DNA from: DATNIB01 sp035604685
GTDB taxonomy: Bacteria > Actinomycetota > Acidimicrobiia > Acidimicrobiales > RAAP-2
Assembly: GCA_035604685.1 (NCBI GenBank)
Contig: DATNIB010000056.1
Location: 6,814-70,813, forward strand
Direction: 5' to 3'
DNA length: 64,000 bases
Made by a program: the position numbers and the translations under genes
Part shown: positions 1 through 8,249 of the stretch, piece by piece
Numbering within the stretch: the first letter of the stretch is position 1
Layout of the letters: each line of letters begins with the position of its first letter
Notes under the pieces: model-generated
What the model saw: the letters and a program-made list of their open reading frames with translations, nothing else
Told to the model about the DNA's origin: nothing
The model's database searches: none

Positions 1-784
1 CGTCGACGATGAGCCGGCGCTGCGCTGGATGGAGCTCGAGTGCAACGAGCGCGTTGGAGAGGAGCTTGGCGGTCGTGTCGTAGCCGGCGACCAGGAGGAG
101 CACGGCGGCGGCCCGTACCTCCTCGTCGTCCATGGAGCCTTCCTCGGCCATACCCACCATGGCGGTCAGAAGGTCGTCGGGTCGATCGCGGCGATGACGG
201 TCGATCTCCTGGCGCAGATACCCATTGAGATCTCTGGACGCCTGCCGGAGCGTTACGCGGACAGAGGCGTCTTCGTGGCCCCAAGCCAGGTTGCTGACGA
301 TCGTGTTCGACCAGTACCGGAAGTCGGCGTGTCGGTCTTCGGGCACACCGAGCATCTCGGCAACGATGATCGTCGGGATCATCGTGAAGTCGGCTATCAG
401 GTCGAAGCTCTCGTCCCCCTCGTCCAGCGGCGCCAGCAGCTTGTCCACGACGACACGGACCCGCTCCTCCCAGTGCGCCACGGTCCGCCGGGTGAACAGC
501 GGCGACAGGCAGTTGCGGAGCCGACGGTGCATCTCGCCATCGACCGAGATCATGGTGGGGGCTTCGAACCACGGCAGTATCTCTGGTGTGCTGGGTACCG
601 CCGTGAAGTGCTCACCGTCGTCCGTCAGTACGGTCGCGCAGTCATCGAATCCGGGAACCATCCACCCCTGGATGATGTCGTTCCACACCGCCCGGCCGGT
701 TGCCCGCACATCCTCATAGTGGGGGAACGGATCCTCGATTACCGCCGAGTCGAAGAAGTTGACATCGCGCTGTCTGCGATCCAT
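1..784 (-). CDS. Cytochrome P450, N-terminal part (cut by window start)
   Basis: Heme monooxygenase that would hydroxylate a small hydrophobic substrate using a ferredoxin or other redox partner. Translation from the ATG at 784 gives 261 residues before the window edge. It shows the C-helix signature MHRRLRNCLSPLF (about residues 85-97, with the H-x-x-x-R heme propionate contact) and the I-helix oxygen-binding motif AGYDTT (233-238). The ExxR and Cys-heme-ligand regions lie outside the window, so substrate class cannot be judged. It reads leftward, upstream of an alpha/beta hydrolase on the same strand and close to two SDR genes. That grouping suggests oxidative breakdown of a terpenoid, steroid or xenobiotic, which is inference. 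Base composition is less GC-rich than in the genes after 7.5 kb. Confidence 0.93.
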   Translation of the reverse strand, partial: MDRRQRDVNFFDSAVIEDPFPHYEDVRATGRAVWNDIIQGWMVPGFDDCATVLTDDGEHFTAVPSTPEILPWFEAPTMISVDGEMHRRLRNCLSPLFTRRTVAHWEERVRVVVDKLLAPLDEGDESFDLIADFTMIPTIIVAEMLGVPEDRHADFRYWSNTIVSNLAWGHEDASVRVTLRQASRDLNGYLRQEIDRHRRDRPDDLLTAMVGMAEEGSMDDEEVRAAAVLLLVAGYDTTAKLLSNALVALELHPAQRRLIVD

Positions 785-848
785 GTGTTCCTCCCCCTCG
801 AAGGTCCCGTCCCGGCAACAGTACCTTCCAAACCGCGCCTGCTGCCGC

Positions 849-2279
849 TCAGAAGCGCGCCTCGAGCCAGTTTCCGACGTAGTTGAATACCTCGGCTTCG
901 GTATCGCCGAACTCATTTGGGGATGTCTGACACTCGGTGCAGGGGGAGAACACGTGCGCTGCCCCTTCGACATACGCCAGCGTCTTGTGCTTCGACCTGT
1001 GCGCGGCCAGGTAGTACATCTCGGACGGCACGACCCAGTAGTGCCCGGTCATCGACATCATGAGCAGGGGAACGGTGATTCCCTGAACATTGATCACTGT
1101 GGAGGTGTTGGAGGAGGCCCAGTCGACGCCTTCGATGGAATCGGCAGTCAAGCGGTAGTCGGGTGCCATGATGGCGGAGGTCGACAGGAAGGTGCTGACG
1201 GTCGAGTTGATCGGCGAGGAGTCGTTGGCTTGAGGGGAGGAAGGCACCGGGCTCTCGGCGGGGACCCGAACGGAGTGGACCACCTGGACGGTACCGTTCG
1301 GACTCGCCGGCGTGATCAGCGGATACTTGCCCTTGGTGTGGGAAAGGAGGGTGGTGTCCTGCTGCCAGATGCGTGCGGCATCGTGCCCGATCGGGAACGC
1401 CATAGCGTCGGAGATGCCGTGGCGACCCTTGGCGAACTGTTTCTCGAGGCGTAGAGCCGTACTGACCAGGTGGGCTTCCCGTTGACCCTGCGCCTGCGTA
1501 TAGCGCTCGATGAACGACAACGAGTACCTGGATGACTGGTTGGGATTCGGGTTGTATCCGTTCCGTTGGTTGAAGAGATACAGGGACGGGTTGTGCTGGC
1601 TGGTCAGTCCGCCGGCCTTGGCCGTCGAGGCATCCAGCGCGGACATGAACGAGAAGGCCAACCCCGGGATGGCGTCGAGAAACACCACGCCGTCAGCGCG
1701 TGGCAGCCCTGCCAGTGAGTCGGTGCAAGGATCGAGGCGGTGGGGAGCCTGGCAAACGGCGACCCCGTTCTCGGCGATGTTCTGGTAGTAGGCCACCATG
1801 GAGCCACCGCCGCTCCAACCGAGCAGCACCACGTGCCGAATGCCCGGCAGCGATCGCGCATAGGCGACGCCGTAGCCGACACCGCGCGCCAGCTGGTCCC
1901 ATGTTGTCCCGGTCTCATCTGTACACACGACGGTGAAGCCGCGTTGGGCCAGCTCAGGGCATGGAAGTTCGGCGAAGACCGGGATCTGGTGCACCACGAC
2001 CAGCGCAGTCGACTCGTTGGGCGTCGAGTTTGTCGGTTGATACAGAGCCGCGACCACGGATTGCGGCGGTCCGATTTGTTCAGATTGCATAGTGTAAGTG
2101 ACGGGCGCATTCTGCGCTCCGCTCGGTGATGCAGATAGCGCCAGGAATAGAGAACCGGCAAGAGCCACCATGGCGATGCGCATGGACTGCGATCGGCGAC
2201 GCGCGTCGATCGATATGGCCTTCCTCCCTACGTTCGGTCCCGGTTGCTGTTTCATGCGTTCAAGGTCGACCTTCAACAC
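849..2279 (-). CDS. Secreted alpha/beta hydrolase
   Basis: Serine hydrolase of the alpha/beta fold; the substrate is unknown but could be an ester or amide. From the GTG at 2279 the product has 476 residues. The nucleophile elbow GWSGGG lies at about 154-159 (Ser156), and a candidate catalytic His sits in the C-terminal motif GAAHVFSP. A typical signal peptide, MRIAMVALAGSLFLALSASP, begins at internal Met33, so translation may really start at 2183 or at Met9 (2255); no strong ribosome-binding site decides. Predicted to be exported. It lies between the P450 and a TetR gene on the same strand and could belong to the same unit. Confidence 0.85.
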   Translation of the reverse strand: MLKVDLERMKQQPGPNVGRKAISIDARRRSQSMRIAMVALAGSLFLALSASPSGAQNAPVTYTMQSEQIGPPQSVVAALYQPTNSTPNESTALVVVHQIPVFAELPCPELAQRGFTVVCTDETGTTWDQLARGVGYGVAYARSLPGIRHVVLLGWSGGGSMVAYYQNIAENGVAVCQAPHRLDPCTDSLAGLPRADGVVFLDAIPGLAFSFMSALDASTAKAGGLTSQHNPSLYLFNQRNGYNPNPNQSSRYSLSFIERYTQAQGQREAHLVSTALRLEKQFAKGRHGISDAMAFPIGHDAARIWQQDTTLLSHTKGKYPLITPASPNGTVQVVHSVRVPAESPVPSSPQANDSSPINSTVSTFLSTSAIMAPDYRLTADSIEGVDWASSNTSTVINVQGITVPLLMMSMTGHYWVVPSEMYYLAAHRSKHKTLAYVEGAAHVFSPCTECQTSPNEFGDTEAEVFNYVGNWLEARF

Positions 2280-2401
2280 GACGAGTCAGACGGTGGGGAA
2301 GTGCTCTGCCAGCGGAACCCAGCGGCGAGCCCCTGATCCCCCTCCAAGCAAGAAGGGCGTACTCGGAGCCACTTCGACCCAGTTGCGATCTGGTGCCCGG
2401 G

Positions 2402-3049
2402 TCAGCTGGGCGGTTGGTAAGCCGGCGCCGCATTTGAGGCCTCGAGACTCACGCGGAGGTCCTCCGTTGTGACCCGCACGCAGGTTGCGACGACCTCGTC
2501 GAAGTACTCGACGAGTGAATGCCTGCCTTCAAGAAGATAGAGACGAATGGCAGTGTCCAACCAGGCTTGCGCTGCCAGTGTTACCGCGCGGATCTCCAGA
2601 GACGACTGCGGTCGGGCGAGGCGATTCTCGAGGGTCCCGACAAGATCCTTCTCAAACTCTCGGACACCTATCGACAACTGCGCATACGCGAACCGTGGCT
2701 CCGTTTCGAGGACAGTCCGAATCAGAGCGAGGAACTCGCGATCGTAACCCTTCTCGCACAGTTCCCTCATCACGGCATGCAGACTGACAATCGCCGGCTC
2801 TGATGCTGGTCGATCTCGGAGGCGCTGTACCGCGACCTCGTGCCGAACGACGAGATGGTCGAACAGCATCGCCTCCTTCGTCGGGAAATGGTCGAAGACC
2901 GTACGTCGACCCACGTCTGCCGCTTCGGCAATTTGGTCGACGGTGGTCTCCGCGTACCCCTGAGCTATGAAGAGTTCGAGAGCCGTTCTGGCGATGCGGG
3001 CTCGCGTCTCTTTGACCTTACGATCTCGAATCGTGTTCTTCGCCACCAC
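2402..3049 (-). CDS. TetR family transcriptional regulator
   Basis: One-component repressor: N-terminal helix-turn-helix, C-terminal ligand pocket. The 215-residue product has the TetR DNA-binding signature at about 15-62 (TALELFIAQGYAETTVDQIA followed by GRRTVFDHFPTKEAM). The C-terminal half is alpha-helical and not assignable to a ligand class. The start is a GTG-GTG pair near 3049. It sits 122 bp beyond the start of the leftward hydrolase and downstream of the NTF2-like gene on the same strand. A perfect 11-bp inverted repeat lies about 65-100 bp upstream of its start (3114-3151) and could be its own operator. It probably controls the neighbouring P450, hydrolase and dehydrogenase genes (inference). 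Confidence 0.93.
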   Translation of the reverse strand: MVAKNTIRDRKVKETRARIARTALELFIAQGYAETTVDQIAEAADVGRRTVFDHFPTKEAMLFDHLVVRHEVAVQRLRDRPASEPAIVSLHAVMRELCEKGYDREFLALIRTVLETEPRFAYAQLSIGVREFEKDLVGTLENRLARPQSSLEIRAVTLAAQAWLDTAIRLYLLEGRHSLVEYFDEVVATCVRVTTEDLRVSLEASNAAPAYQPPS

Positions 3050-3113
3050 ACGGATGCTATCTCTTGAAGCGGAACGATCTTTGGGTGATCGCGGGGACTA
3101 TGGCCTTGGGGTT

Positions 3114-3151
3114 GTCGCGTCTCGAGGTTGACAGATCTAGCGAGACGCGAC
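3114..3151. promoter_or_regulatory. 11-bp perfect inverted repeat (candidate operator or terminator)
   Basis: GTCGCGTCTCG at 3114-3124 is repeated inverted as CGAGACGCGAC at 3141-3151, with a 16-nt spacer that contains TTGACA and AGATCT. It lies between the stop of the leftward NTF2-like gene (3175) and the start of the leftward TetR gene (3049). The long spacer and lack of a following T run fit a protein-binding site better than an intrinsic terminator. Confidence 0.5.
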
Positions 3152-3174
3152 GGTCAAGGGTCTGCCTGATCTGC

Positions 3175-3633
3175 TTAGGGTTCTAGATCGTCTCGCGACG
3201 TCTCGGTAGACCTTGGTGCCGCTTTAGGTCGGTCCAGCGGGTTGAGGTCGCGCACGAACGCGCTCATGCTGACACCGTCCCTCGTCGGCCTGTCGGTGTA
3301 GACGCGTCCTCGTCGGATCTTGCCATTCTCGACTTCGAGAACGTTCATGTTCGGTACCATTGTCCCGTCAGCATGTTCGACGAGTGCCTCAAGGTAAATG
3401 CGGTTGCCGGCGACTGCCGTCGACACCACCTCGAACCGGGAGTGAGGATTGGTCTCCCAGATCCGCGTCCAGGCCTGCCGATACGTGTCCAGACCGCGCC
3501 AGCTGAGGTCGGGTCGCATCGGGTGGGTCACCTCCACATCGGGGTGCCAACACGAAACCAGCGCTTCGAGATCCTTGTCTGCCTGCGCCTTCAGGTACCG
3601 TCGCAGGACTGTTCTTGCTTGGCCACTAGGCAT
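3175..3633 (-). CDS. NTF2-like / SnoaL-like protein
   Basis: Small alpha+beta barrel protein of 152 residues. The family includes ketosteroid isomerases, polyketide cyclases, limonene epoxide hydrolases and many uncharacterised members. Features seen are the N-terminal helix pattern VLRRYLKAQADKDLEALVSC, then HPDVEVTHPM, and the closing strands GKIRRGRVYTDRP. The start is the ATG at 3633. It is the first gene of the leftward group and is separated from the divergent SDR gene by 459 bp, which must hold promoters for both. Association with a P450 and SDRs suggests a role in the same conversion, but no catalytic dyad can be assigned with certainty. Confidence 0.85.
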   Translation of the reverse strand: MPSGQARTVLRRYLKAQADKDLEALVSCWHPDVEVTHPMRPDLSWRGLDTYRQAWTRIWETNPHSRFEVVSTAVAGNRIYLEALVEHADGTMVPNMNVLEVENGKIRRGRVYTDRPTRDGVSMSAFVRDLNPLDRPKAAPRSTETSRDDLEP

Positions 3634-4092
3634 GGTGAGCGCGCTCTCCGTCTGGCATCAGGCAAGCGGTTTGGTCACGGTCATCGGTCGCCGGGAGCGA
3701 GCCGATCGCACAGAAGCACACACCCTGGAGTTGTGGCGGTTCAAGGACGCGCCGGCGAGAGGGGTCGACCTCGGCGAATACCATTCGCACGATCCTGAGA
3801 CTAGTGAATGTGCCGATACCGAATCTCGATCAGCTTTAGATCGACCGGGGCAACCGACACCATTCGCTCTGGCCGCTACTACTCGGAGAAGGTCGAACGC
3901 CTCGGTTCTGGAATCGGTGAATGGATCCAGCGCCATTAGGCTGGGGACTCCAGACACCAGTCCGGGCAATGCGAGCGCTACCCGTCGCATCCTCCTGCAA
4001 AGACAGCTGGCGAGCTCGCCGGGGCGCGCGACGATAGACGGCTCGGTTCTGATCAGGCCGCTGCATCTGGACCATCGCCGGCGGAGGAGCGA
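3634..4092. other. 459-bp divergent intergenic region, no gene seen
   Basis: Lies between the NTF2-like gene (leftward) and the SDR gene (rightward). Open frames crossing it on either strand lack any family-like pattern and have poor codon structure. It is AT-richer than average around 3780-3840, where promoters for both directions would be expected. No convincing operator, RNA gene or repeat was found. Confidence 0.5.
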
Positions 4093-4908
4093 ATGATGGG
4101 GGTTCCCGATCTGAGCGACAGGCCGCTCGAGGAACTCATCTCGTTGCGTGGCAGGCGGGCAGTCGTGACGGGCGGCGCCCGGGGGCTTGGCCGCGCGATC
4201 GCCCACCGGTTGGCCGAGGCGGGAGCCTCCGTGCTGATCGGCGACATCGACCAGGCCGCAGCCAAGAGGGCCGCGGAGGACGTGGCGAGCAGCTTCGGAG
4301 TCAGCGCATCTTCGATTGCTCTCGATGTTTCCGAATCGGCATCGGTCAGCGCCGCGGCCGATGCCGCCGTGGCCAGGCTGGGTGGCATCGATGTCTGGGT
4401 CAACAATGCCGGCATTTTCCCGTCGGTGCCGTTGCTCCACATGACCGACGACGATTGGGACCGGGTGCTGAAGGTCAACCTCCGCGGGACCTTCGTGGGA
4501 TGCCGGGAAGCGGCGCGCCGGATGATCTCCGCCGGCGGGGGTGGCGTCATTATCAACATCTCCTCGGTCGCCGGGTTTCGGGGACGAAGCGCCGGGGTCG
4601 CCCACTACGTCGCGTCGAAGCACGGAGTAATCGGACTGACCCGCCAGGTCGCGGTCGAACTGGCGGAACACGGGATCAGGGTCCTCGCCGTCTCTCCGAC
4701 CACGATCATCACACCTGGAGTGGAATCGGCCATGAGTGGCGCCCCAACCCATTCGCCCCCGGATCTGGAAGAAGCCCTGACCCGTCCCCTCGGGCGCGCT
4801 GGGCGACCCGACGACGTGGCACGCGTGGTCCTCTTCTGCGCCAGCGATCTTTCGATGTTCATGACCGGGAGCAGCCTGCTGGTCGACGCCGGAGAACTGG
4901 CCCGCTGA
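4093..4908 (+). CDS. Short-chain dehydrogenase/reductase (SDR)
   Basis: Classical NAD(P)-dependent oxidoreductase of 271 residues acting on an alcohol or ketone. The Rossmann cofactor motif TGGARGLG is at about 26-33, NNAG at 104-107, and the catalytic Ser (ISS, about 158), Tyr172 and Lys176 (YVASK) are all present. The acidic residues in GDIDQ after strand 2 favour NAD over NADP (inference). The C-terminal segment LVDAGELAR is typical of the family. It stands alone on the plus strand, convergent with a second SDR. Two SDRs, a P450 and an NTF2-like protein in one cluster suggest stepwise oxidation of a cyclic or terpenoid substrate. Confidence 0.93.
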   Translation: MMGVPDLSDRPLEELISLRGRRAVVTGGARGLGRAIAHRLAEAGASVLIGDIDQAAAKRAAEDVASSFGVSASSIALDVSESASVSAAADAAVARLGGIDVWVNNAGIFPSVPLLHMTDDDWDRVLKVNLRGTFVGCREAARRMISAGGGGVIINISSVAGFRGRSAGVAHYVASKHGVIGLTRQVAVELAEHGIRVLAVSPTTIITPGVESAMSGAPTHSPPDLEEALTRPLGRAGRPDDVARVVLFCASDLSMFMTGSSLLVDAGELAR

Positions 4909-5033
4909 GCTAGGCAGGGGCAACACGGGGGAGTGCCTGGGAGGTGAGCCGGACGATTGGACGGCTTGGATCCTGAGGTGACGAAAATTCGAGGGTCCGT
5001 GACCGCGTCGATCGCAGTTCTGCGCGCGCCGGG

Positions 5034-5876
5034 TTAGGTCGTGGGTTCGGCAACCTCCCGTACGTGCTGTGCCATCGACAGGGGGGTAACGGATGTCACA
5101 CCACCGTCAACAGCGAGCGTCACGCCAGTAATCCAGCGTGCCTCATCGCCCGCCAGGAAGGCCGCGGCAAACGCGACGTCCCAGGCGGTTCCCTCGGCGC
5201 CGAGCAGATTCGATGTGGCGGCAAGCTGTCGACGGAACTCCGCCTGGGGCGTCTCACCGAGGACCGAGTACAGCAGTGGCGTGGTGATGTGGCCGGGGAC
5301 GACCGCGTTGACCCGGATCCCCTGGCGACCATGCGAGTAGGCCATGTCCACCGTCATGGCGTGGATGCCGCCTTTGGCGGCGGAGTATCCGAGATAACCG
5401 GTGCCCCGCCAGCCCGAAATCGACCCGATGTTGACAATCGCGCCAGAGCGCTTCTTCTCCATTACTGGCAGGGTGTACTTGGATGACAAGAAGGCCGCGC
5501 GCAAGCTGATGTCGAGCACCCAGTCCCAGTCGACCTCGCTCGTGTTGATGGCGTTCCCATAGATGGCGGCCCCGAGGTTGTTGACAAGGATGTCCACCGT
5601 GCCGAAGGCGTGCACCGCCGCCCGCACCATGGCCTCGCAGTCGGGGGCCTTGGTCATGTCGCCGGCGAAAACCGTGGCCGTGCCGCCTTCTCGCTCGATG
5701 ACATGTTGCGTTTCTTCAGCCCGCTCGGGGTGGACATCGGCGAGGAGCAGGGCGGCCCCTTCACGGGCCAGCACAATCGCGGTGGCTTTGCCGGTCCCGA
5801 CCCCCGGACCGGGTGTGGATCCGGCGCCCGTGACGATGGCCACCTTGCCCTCGACCCGTCCTCGACGCTCAACCAT
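5034..5876 (-). CDS. SDR family oxidoreductase with enlarged cofactor loop
   Basis: NAD(P)-dependent oxidoreductase of 280 residues. The glycine-rich motif is unusually long (TGAGSTPGPGVGTG, about 16-29) compared with the usual TGxxxGxG. NNLG (99-102) replaces NNAG. The catalytic Tyr164 and Lys168 are present in YSAAK, with a Ser-containing GSISG before them. The C-terminal VDGGVTSV segment fits the family. It starts at a GTG or ATG near 5876 and reads leftward, 157 bp upstream of the convergent SDR and 69 bp after the cupin gene. The substrate is unknown. Confidence 0.92.
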   Translation of the reverse strand: MVERRGRVEGKVAIVTGAGSTPGPGVGTGKATAIVLAREGAALLLADVHPERAEETQHVIEREGGTATVFAGDMTKAPDCEAMVRAAVHAFGTVDILVNNLGAAIYGNAINTSEVDWDWVLDISLRAAFLSSKYTLPVMEKKRSGAIVNIGSISGWRGTGYLGYSAAKGGIHAMTVDMAYSHGRQGIRVNAVVPGHITTPLLYSVLGETPQAEFRRQLAATSNLLGAEGTAWDVAFAAAFLAGDEARWITGVTLAVDGGVTSVTPLSMAQHVREVAEPTT

Positions 5877-5944
5877 CGTCCCTCACACCATTCCGGTTCT
5901 GGCTATGGGTGGGGTGTAGCCGGCCTCCGGAGAGAACAGTCCGA

Positions 5945-6496
5945 TCAGCGCGCTTCGGCGGTCGCGCGGTACAGGGGACCAGCGGTGATCGTCTTCCAGG
6001 CGTCGGCGTTTTCGCGGACCGCCTCTTTCGCTTCCTCAAGTCGACCGTCGGGATTGTCGGTATAGATGACGGTGACGGAGTCGGCGCGGAGCATCTCGAG
6101 GACCTCAACTCCCTCCGGTCCGGCTGTGTAGTAGTACGGCGTTCCGGCCGGTACAGAGAAGCAGTCTCCGGGACGCAATGTCTCGGCGCCCATGAAGCCC
6201 ACAGCCGATCCAGAGATGACGACGTACAAGCTGTCGACGTCGTGCTTGTGCCGAAAGAGCGGGAAGTTCGGCTTGAAGAAGAGATAGACGATCGACATAC
6301 CGCCTTCGTCCGGGGTTTGGTGCACCAAGAGGCGGCTTATCGAACAATCGGTTTCGGCCAGCCTGGTTGCGACCTCTCGAAGCTCCTCATTTGTGCCGAA
6401 ATCGCTGGTGGCAACACCGCTCGCGTGAAGTTCAGGGGCGTCGTTAGCGCGATGGATCCGTATCCCACGCTTGGTACCTTCGGACGCGAGGGTCAT
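5945..6496 (-). CDS. Cupin-domain protein
   Basis: Single-domain cupin of 183 residues. Cupin motif 1 is seen as RHKHDVDSLYVVISG and motif 2 as LRPGDCFSVPAGTPYYYT. The first two metal-binding His residues are present, but the His of motif 2 is replaced by Tyr (PAGTPYYY), so the metal site may be incomplete or use other ligands. Members of the family are dioxygenases, isomerases or ligand-binding regulators; nothing here selects among them. It is encoded just upstream of the leftward SDR and is probably co-transcribed with it. Confidence 0.85.
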   Translation of the reverse strand: MTLASEGTKRGIRIHRANDAPELHASGVATSDFGTNEELREVATRLAETDCSISRLLVHQTPDEGGMSIVYLFFKPNFPLFRHKHDVDSLYVVISGSAVGFMGAETLRPGDCFSVPAGTPYYYTAGPEGVEVLEMLRADSVTVIYTDNPDGRLEEAKEAVRENADAWKTITAGPLYRATAEAR

Positions 6497-6720
6497 GGTT
6501 GCGCCTTTCTGTCCTCACACTCAGCGGACGGCTGAGCGATTGCAAGATACGTCCAGAGTGCAGCTGAGTCAATGAGTCGACGGAGGCGATGCAGGCACCC
6601 TTCGCCACGCCAAAGTTGGTCTGACTTTGTCCGCACACCAGCCGAGGACTGGTCAGTGACAACGGCATGAATGGACCAACTCGGAGGTTCGGACTCCCGA
6701 TCGGGAGAACGACGACTCCT

Positions 6721-7455
6721 TCAAGAGCGAGTCGCGTCCCCGTCGGTTCGATTGCTTGGCACGGTCGGCCGGCGTGGTTCGTTTCGAGCGTGTCGGGGTC
6801 GAGGGGCCGGGCAACGCTTTCGGCTCGGAGGTGATCCATCTCTTCGGTGGTCTCGGCCCCTGCGGCCAGCGTCTTCAGGCCGAGGTCTCGACCCAATTGC
6901 ACCAGGGTACCGATGAGGGCCTTGGATTCGGGTGAGGTGGTGATCGCGTTGGTGAACATGCTTTCGATCTTGATGCAGTCGACCGGGAACTGTCGGAGAT
7001 AAGCGAGGGAGGAGTAACCCGGTGCCGAAGTCGTCAATCGCGATCTTGACGCCCAGGTTCTTCATGGCCTGGAGCCGCCGGGCAGTCGATTCGGTATTCC
7101 GCATCAGGGCGGTCTCGGTCACTTCGATGATCAAGGTCGTCGGATCGAGACCACTGATCCGAAGGGCGTCGCGGACAATGTCGACGATGGTGTCGTCGTC
7201 GAGTTGGCGGCCAGAGACGTTGACCGAGACGTCGAGGGTGTCGCCCCGGGCGTGCCAGGTGGCCATCTGTTGGCAGGCCTCACCGAGCACCCAGCGACCG
7301 ACTTCGCGGATCCGACCACTCTGCTCGAGGATCGGGATGAACTCGTCAGGCTGTATGAGCCCCAAGGTGGGGTGTTCCAAGTGCAGCAGTGCCTCCAGTT
7401 TCGGTGCAGATTCGTTCCTGTACCGAACCACCCCTCCCTGAGGACTCTGGCGCAA
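6721..7455 (-). pseudogene. Decayed EAL-domain (c-di-GMP phosphodiesterase) remnant
   Basis: A broken EAL domain. One frame carries EALLHLEHPTLGLIQPDEFI, the acidic strand VTETALM and IDDFGTG. The continuation YSSLAYLRQFP, CIKIESMFTNAI and ESKALIGTLVQLGRDLGLKT is in another frame. The shift is a single extra base in the A pair at 7016-7017. The usual AEGVET reads AAGAET, and about ten codons are missing between DHLRAE and ARPLDPDTLE. The N-terminus is cut short just before the EAL motif, with no GGDEF or sensor domain left. It runs head to head with the SOS mutasome operon, whose promoter lies at its 5' end. It is almost certainly non-functional. Confidence 0.8.
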
Positions 7456-7476
7456 AGCCTTTCTCCCAATTGGAAA

Positions 7477-7492
7477 GCGAACAAGTGTTCGC
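7477..7492 (+). promoter_or_regulatory. LexA-binding SOS box
   Basis: Perfect palindrome GCGAAC-AAGT-GTTCGC. It fits the Gram-positive and mycobacterial LexA consensus CGAAC-N4-GTTCG exactly. It ends 13 bp upstream of the GTG start (7506) of the imuA' gene, as expected for a DNA-damage-inducible promoter controlling the whole three-gene cassette. Confidence 0.9.
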
Positions 7493-7505
7493 TACGATCG
7501 GAAGC

Positions 7506-8249
7506 GTGGGTGGACCCCGCTCCTCGCCGGTGGTCGTCGGTCCGGTCTCGGGACTGACCGGCCCGCCCGCGCTCCCCGTGGCCGCGCCCCTGCGGGGCCT
7601 GTTCCCGGACGCGGGGCTCCGTCGGGGCAGCGTGGTGGCGGTGACCCCGGGTGCGGGGGCGACCGCGTTGGTGCTGGCCCTCCTGGCGGCACCGCTGGCG
7701 GCTGGGTCGTGGGCCGCGGTCGTCGGGTTGGAGGCCCTCGGCCTCGAGGCGGCCGCCGGGTTGGGGGTGCGTCTCGACCGGCTCGCCGTCGTGCCCGAGC
7801 CGGGGACGAACTGGTCGGGCGTGACCTCGGCGCTGCTCGACGCGCTGGACATGGTGGTGGTCGCGCCGCCGCCGCGGTGTCGGCCGACAGAGGCGCGCCG
7901 CCTCGTCGCGCGGACCCGCCAGCGCGCCGCCGTGCTGGTGGTCGCGGGTCTCGAGCGCTCGGGGAACGCGGAGGGCTGGTCCGAGCCACCCGACGTGGAG
8001 CTGGCGACCGAGGTGGTGCGATGGGAGGGCCTCGGCACCGGCCACGGGACGTTGCGGTGCCGACAGGTGCTGGTTACGAGCGGGGGCCGACGCGGCGCCG
8101 ACCGCCGACTCGAGGCGCTCGTGTGGCTGCCCGGCCCCGAGGGCCAGCTGGTCGGGACCGCGCGCGAGGCGAGGACGGCCGACGAGGGGATCCAAGGCCC
8201 CTCGCGCGTCGAGCCCATCCCATCGGCGGGGATGACGCGGGCGGGGTAG
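7506..8249 (+). CDS. imuA': ImuA'-like protein of the translesion mutasome
   Basis: Accessory protein of damage-induced mutagenesis, 247 residues. In mycobacteria ImuA' acts with ImuB and DnaE2. The sequence resembles a RecA-like core, but the P-loop position reads TPGAGATAL, without the Walker A lysine, so ATP binding is doubtful. The GTG start at 7506 was chosen because it directly follows the SOS box and has GGAAG upstream; the open frame continues further upstream through the box. The stop overlaps the imuB start by one base (TAGTG). Identification rests mainly on the conserved operon context and the SOS box, as the family is poorly conserved. Confidence 0.87.
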   Translation: MGGPRSSPVVVGPVSGLTGPPALPVAAPLRGLFPDAGLRRGSVVAVTPGAGATALVLALLAAPLAAGSWAAVVGLEALGLEAAAGLGVRLDRLAVVPEPGTNWSGVTSALLDALDMVVVAPPPRCRPTEARRLVARTRQRAAVLVVAGLERSGNAEGWSEPPDVELATEVVRWEGLGTGHGTLRCRQVLVTSGGRRGADRRLEALVWLPGPEGQLVGTAREARTADEGIQGPSRVEPIPSAGMTRAG

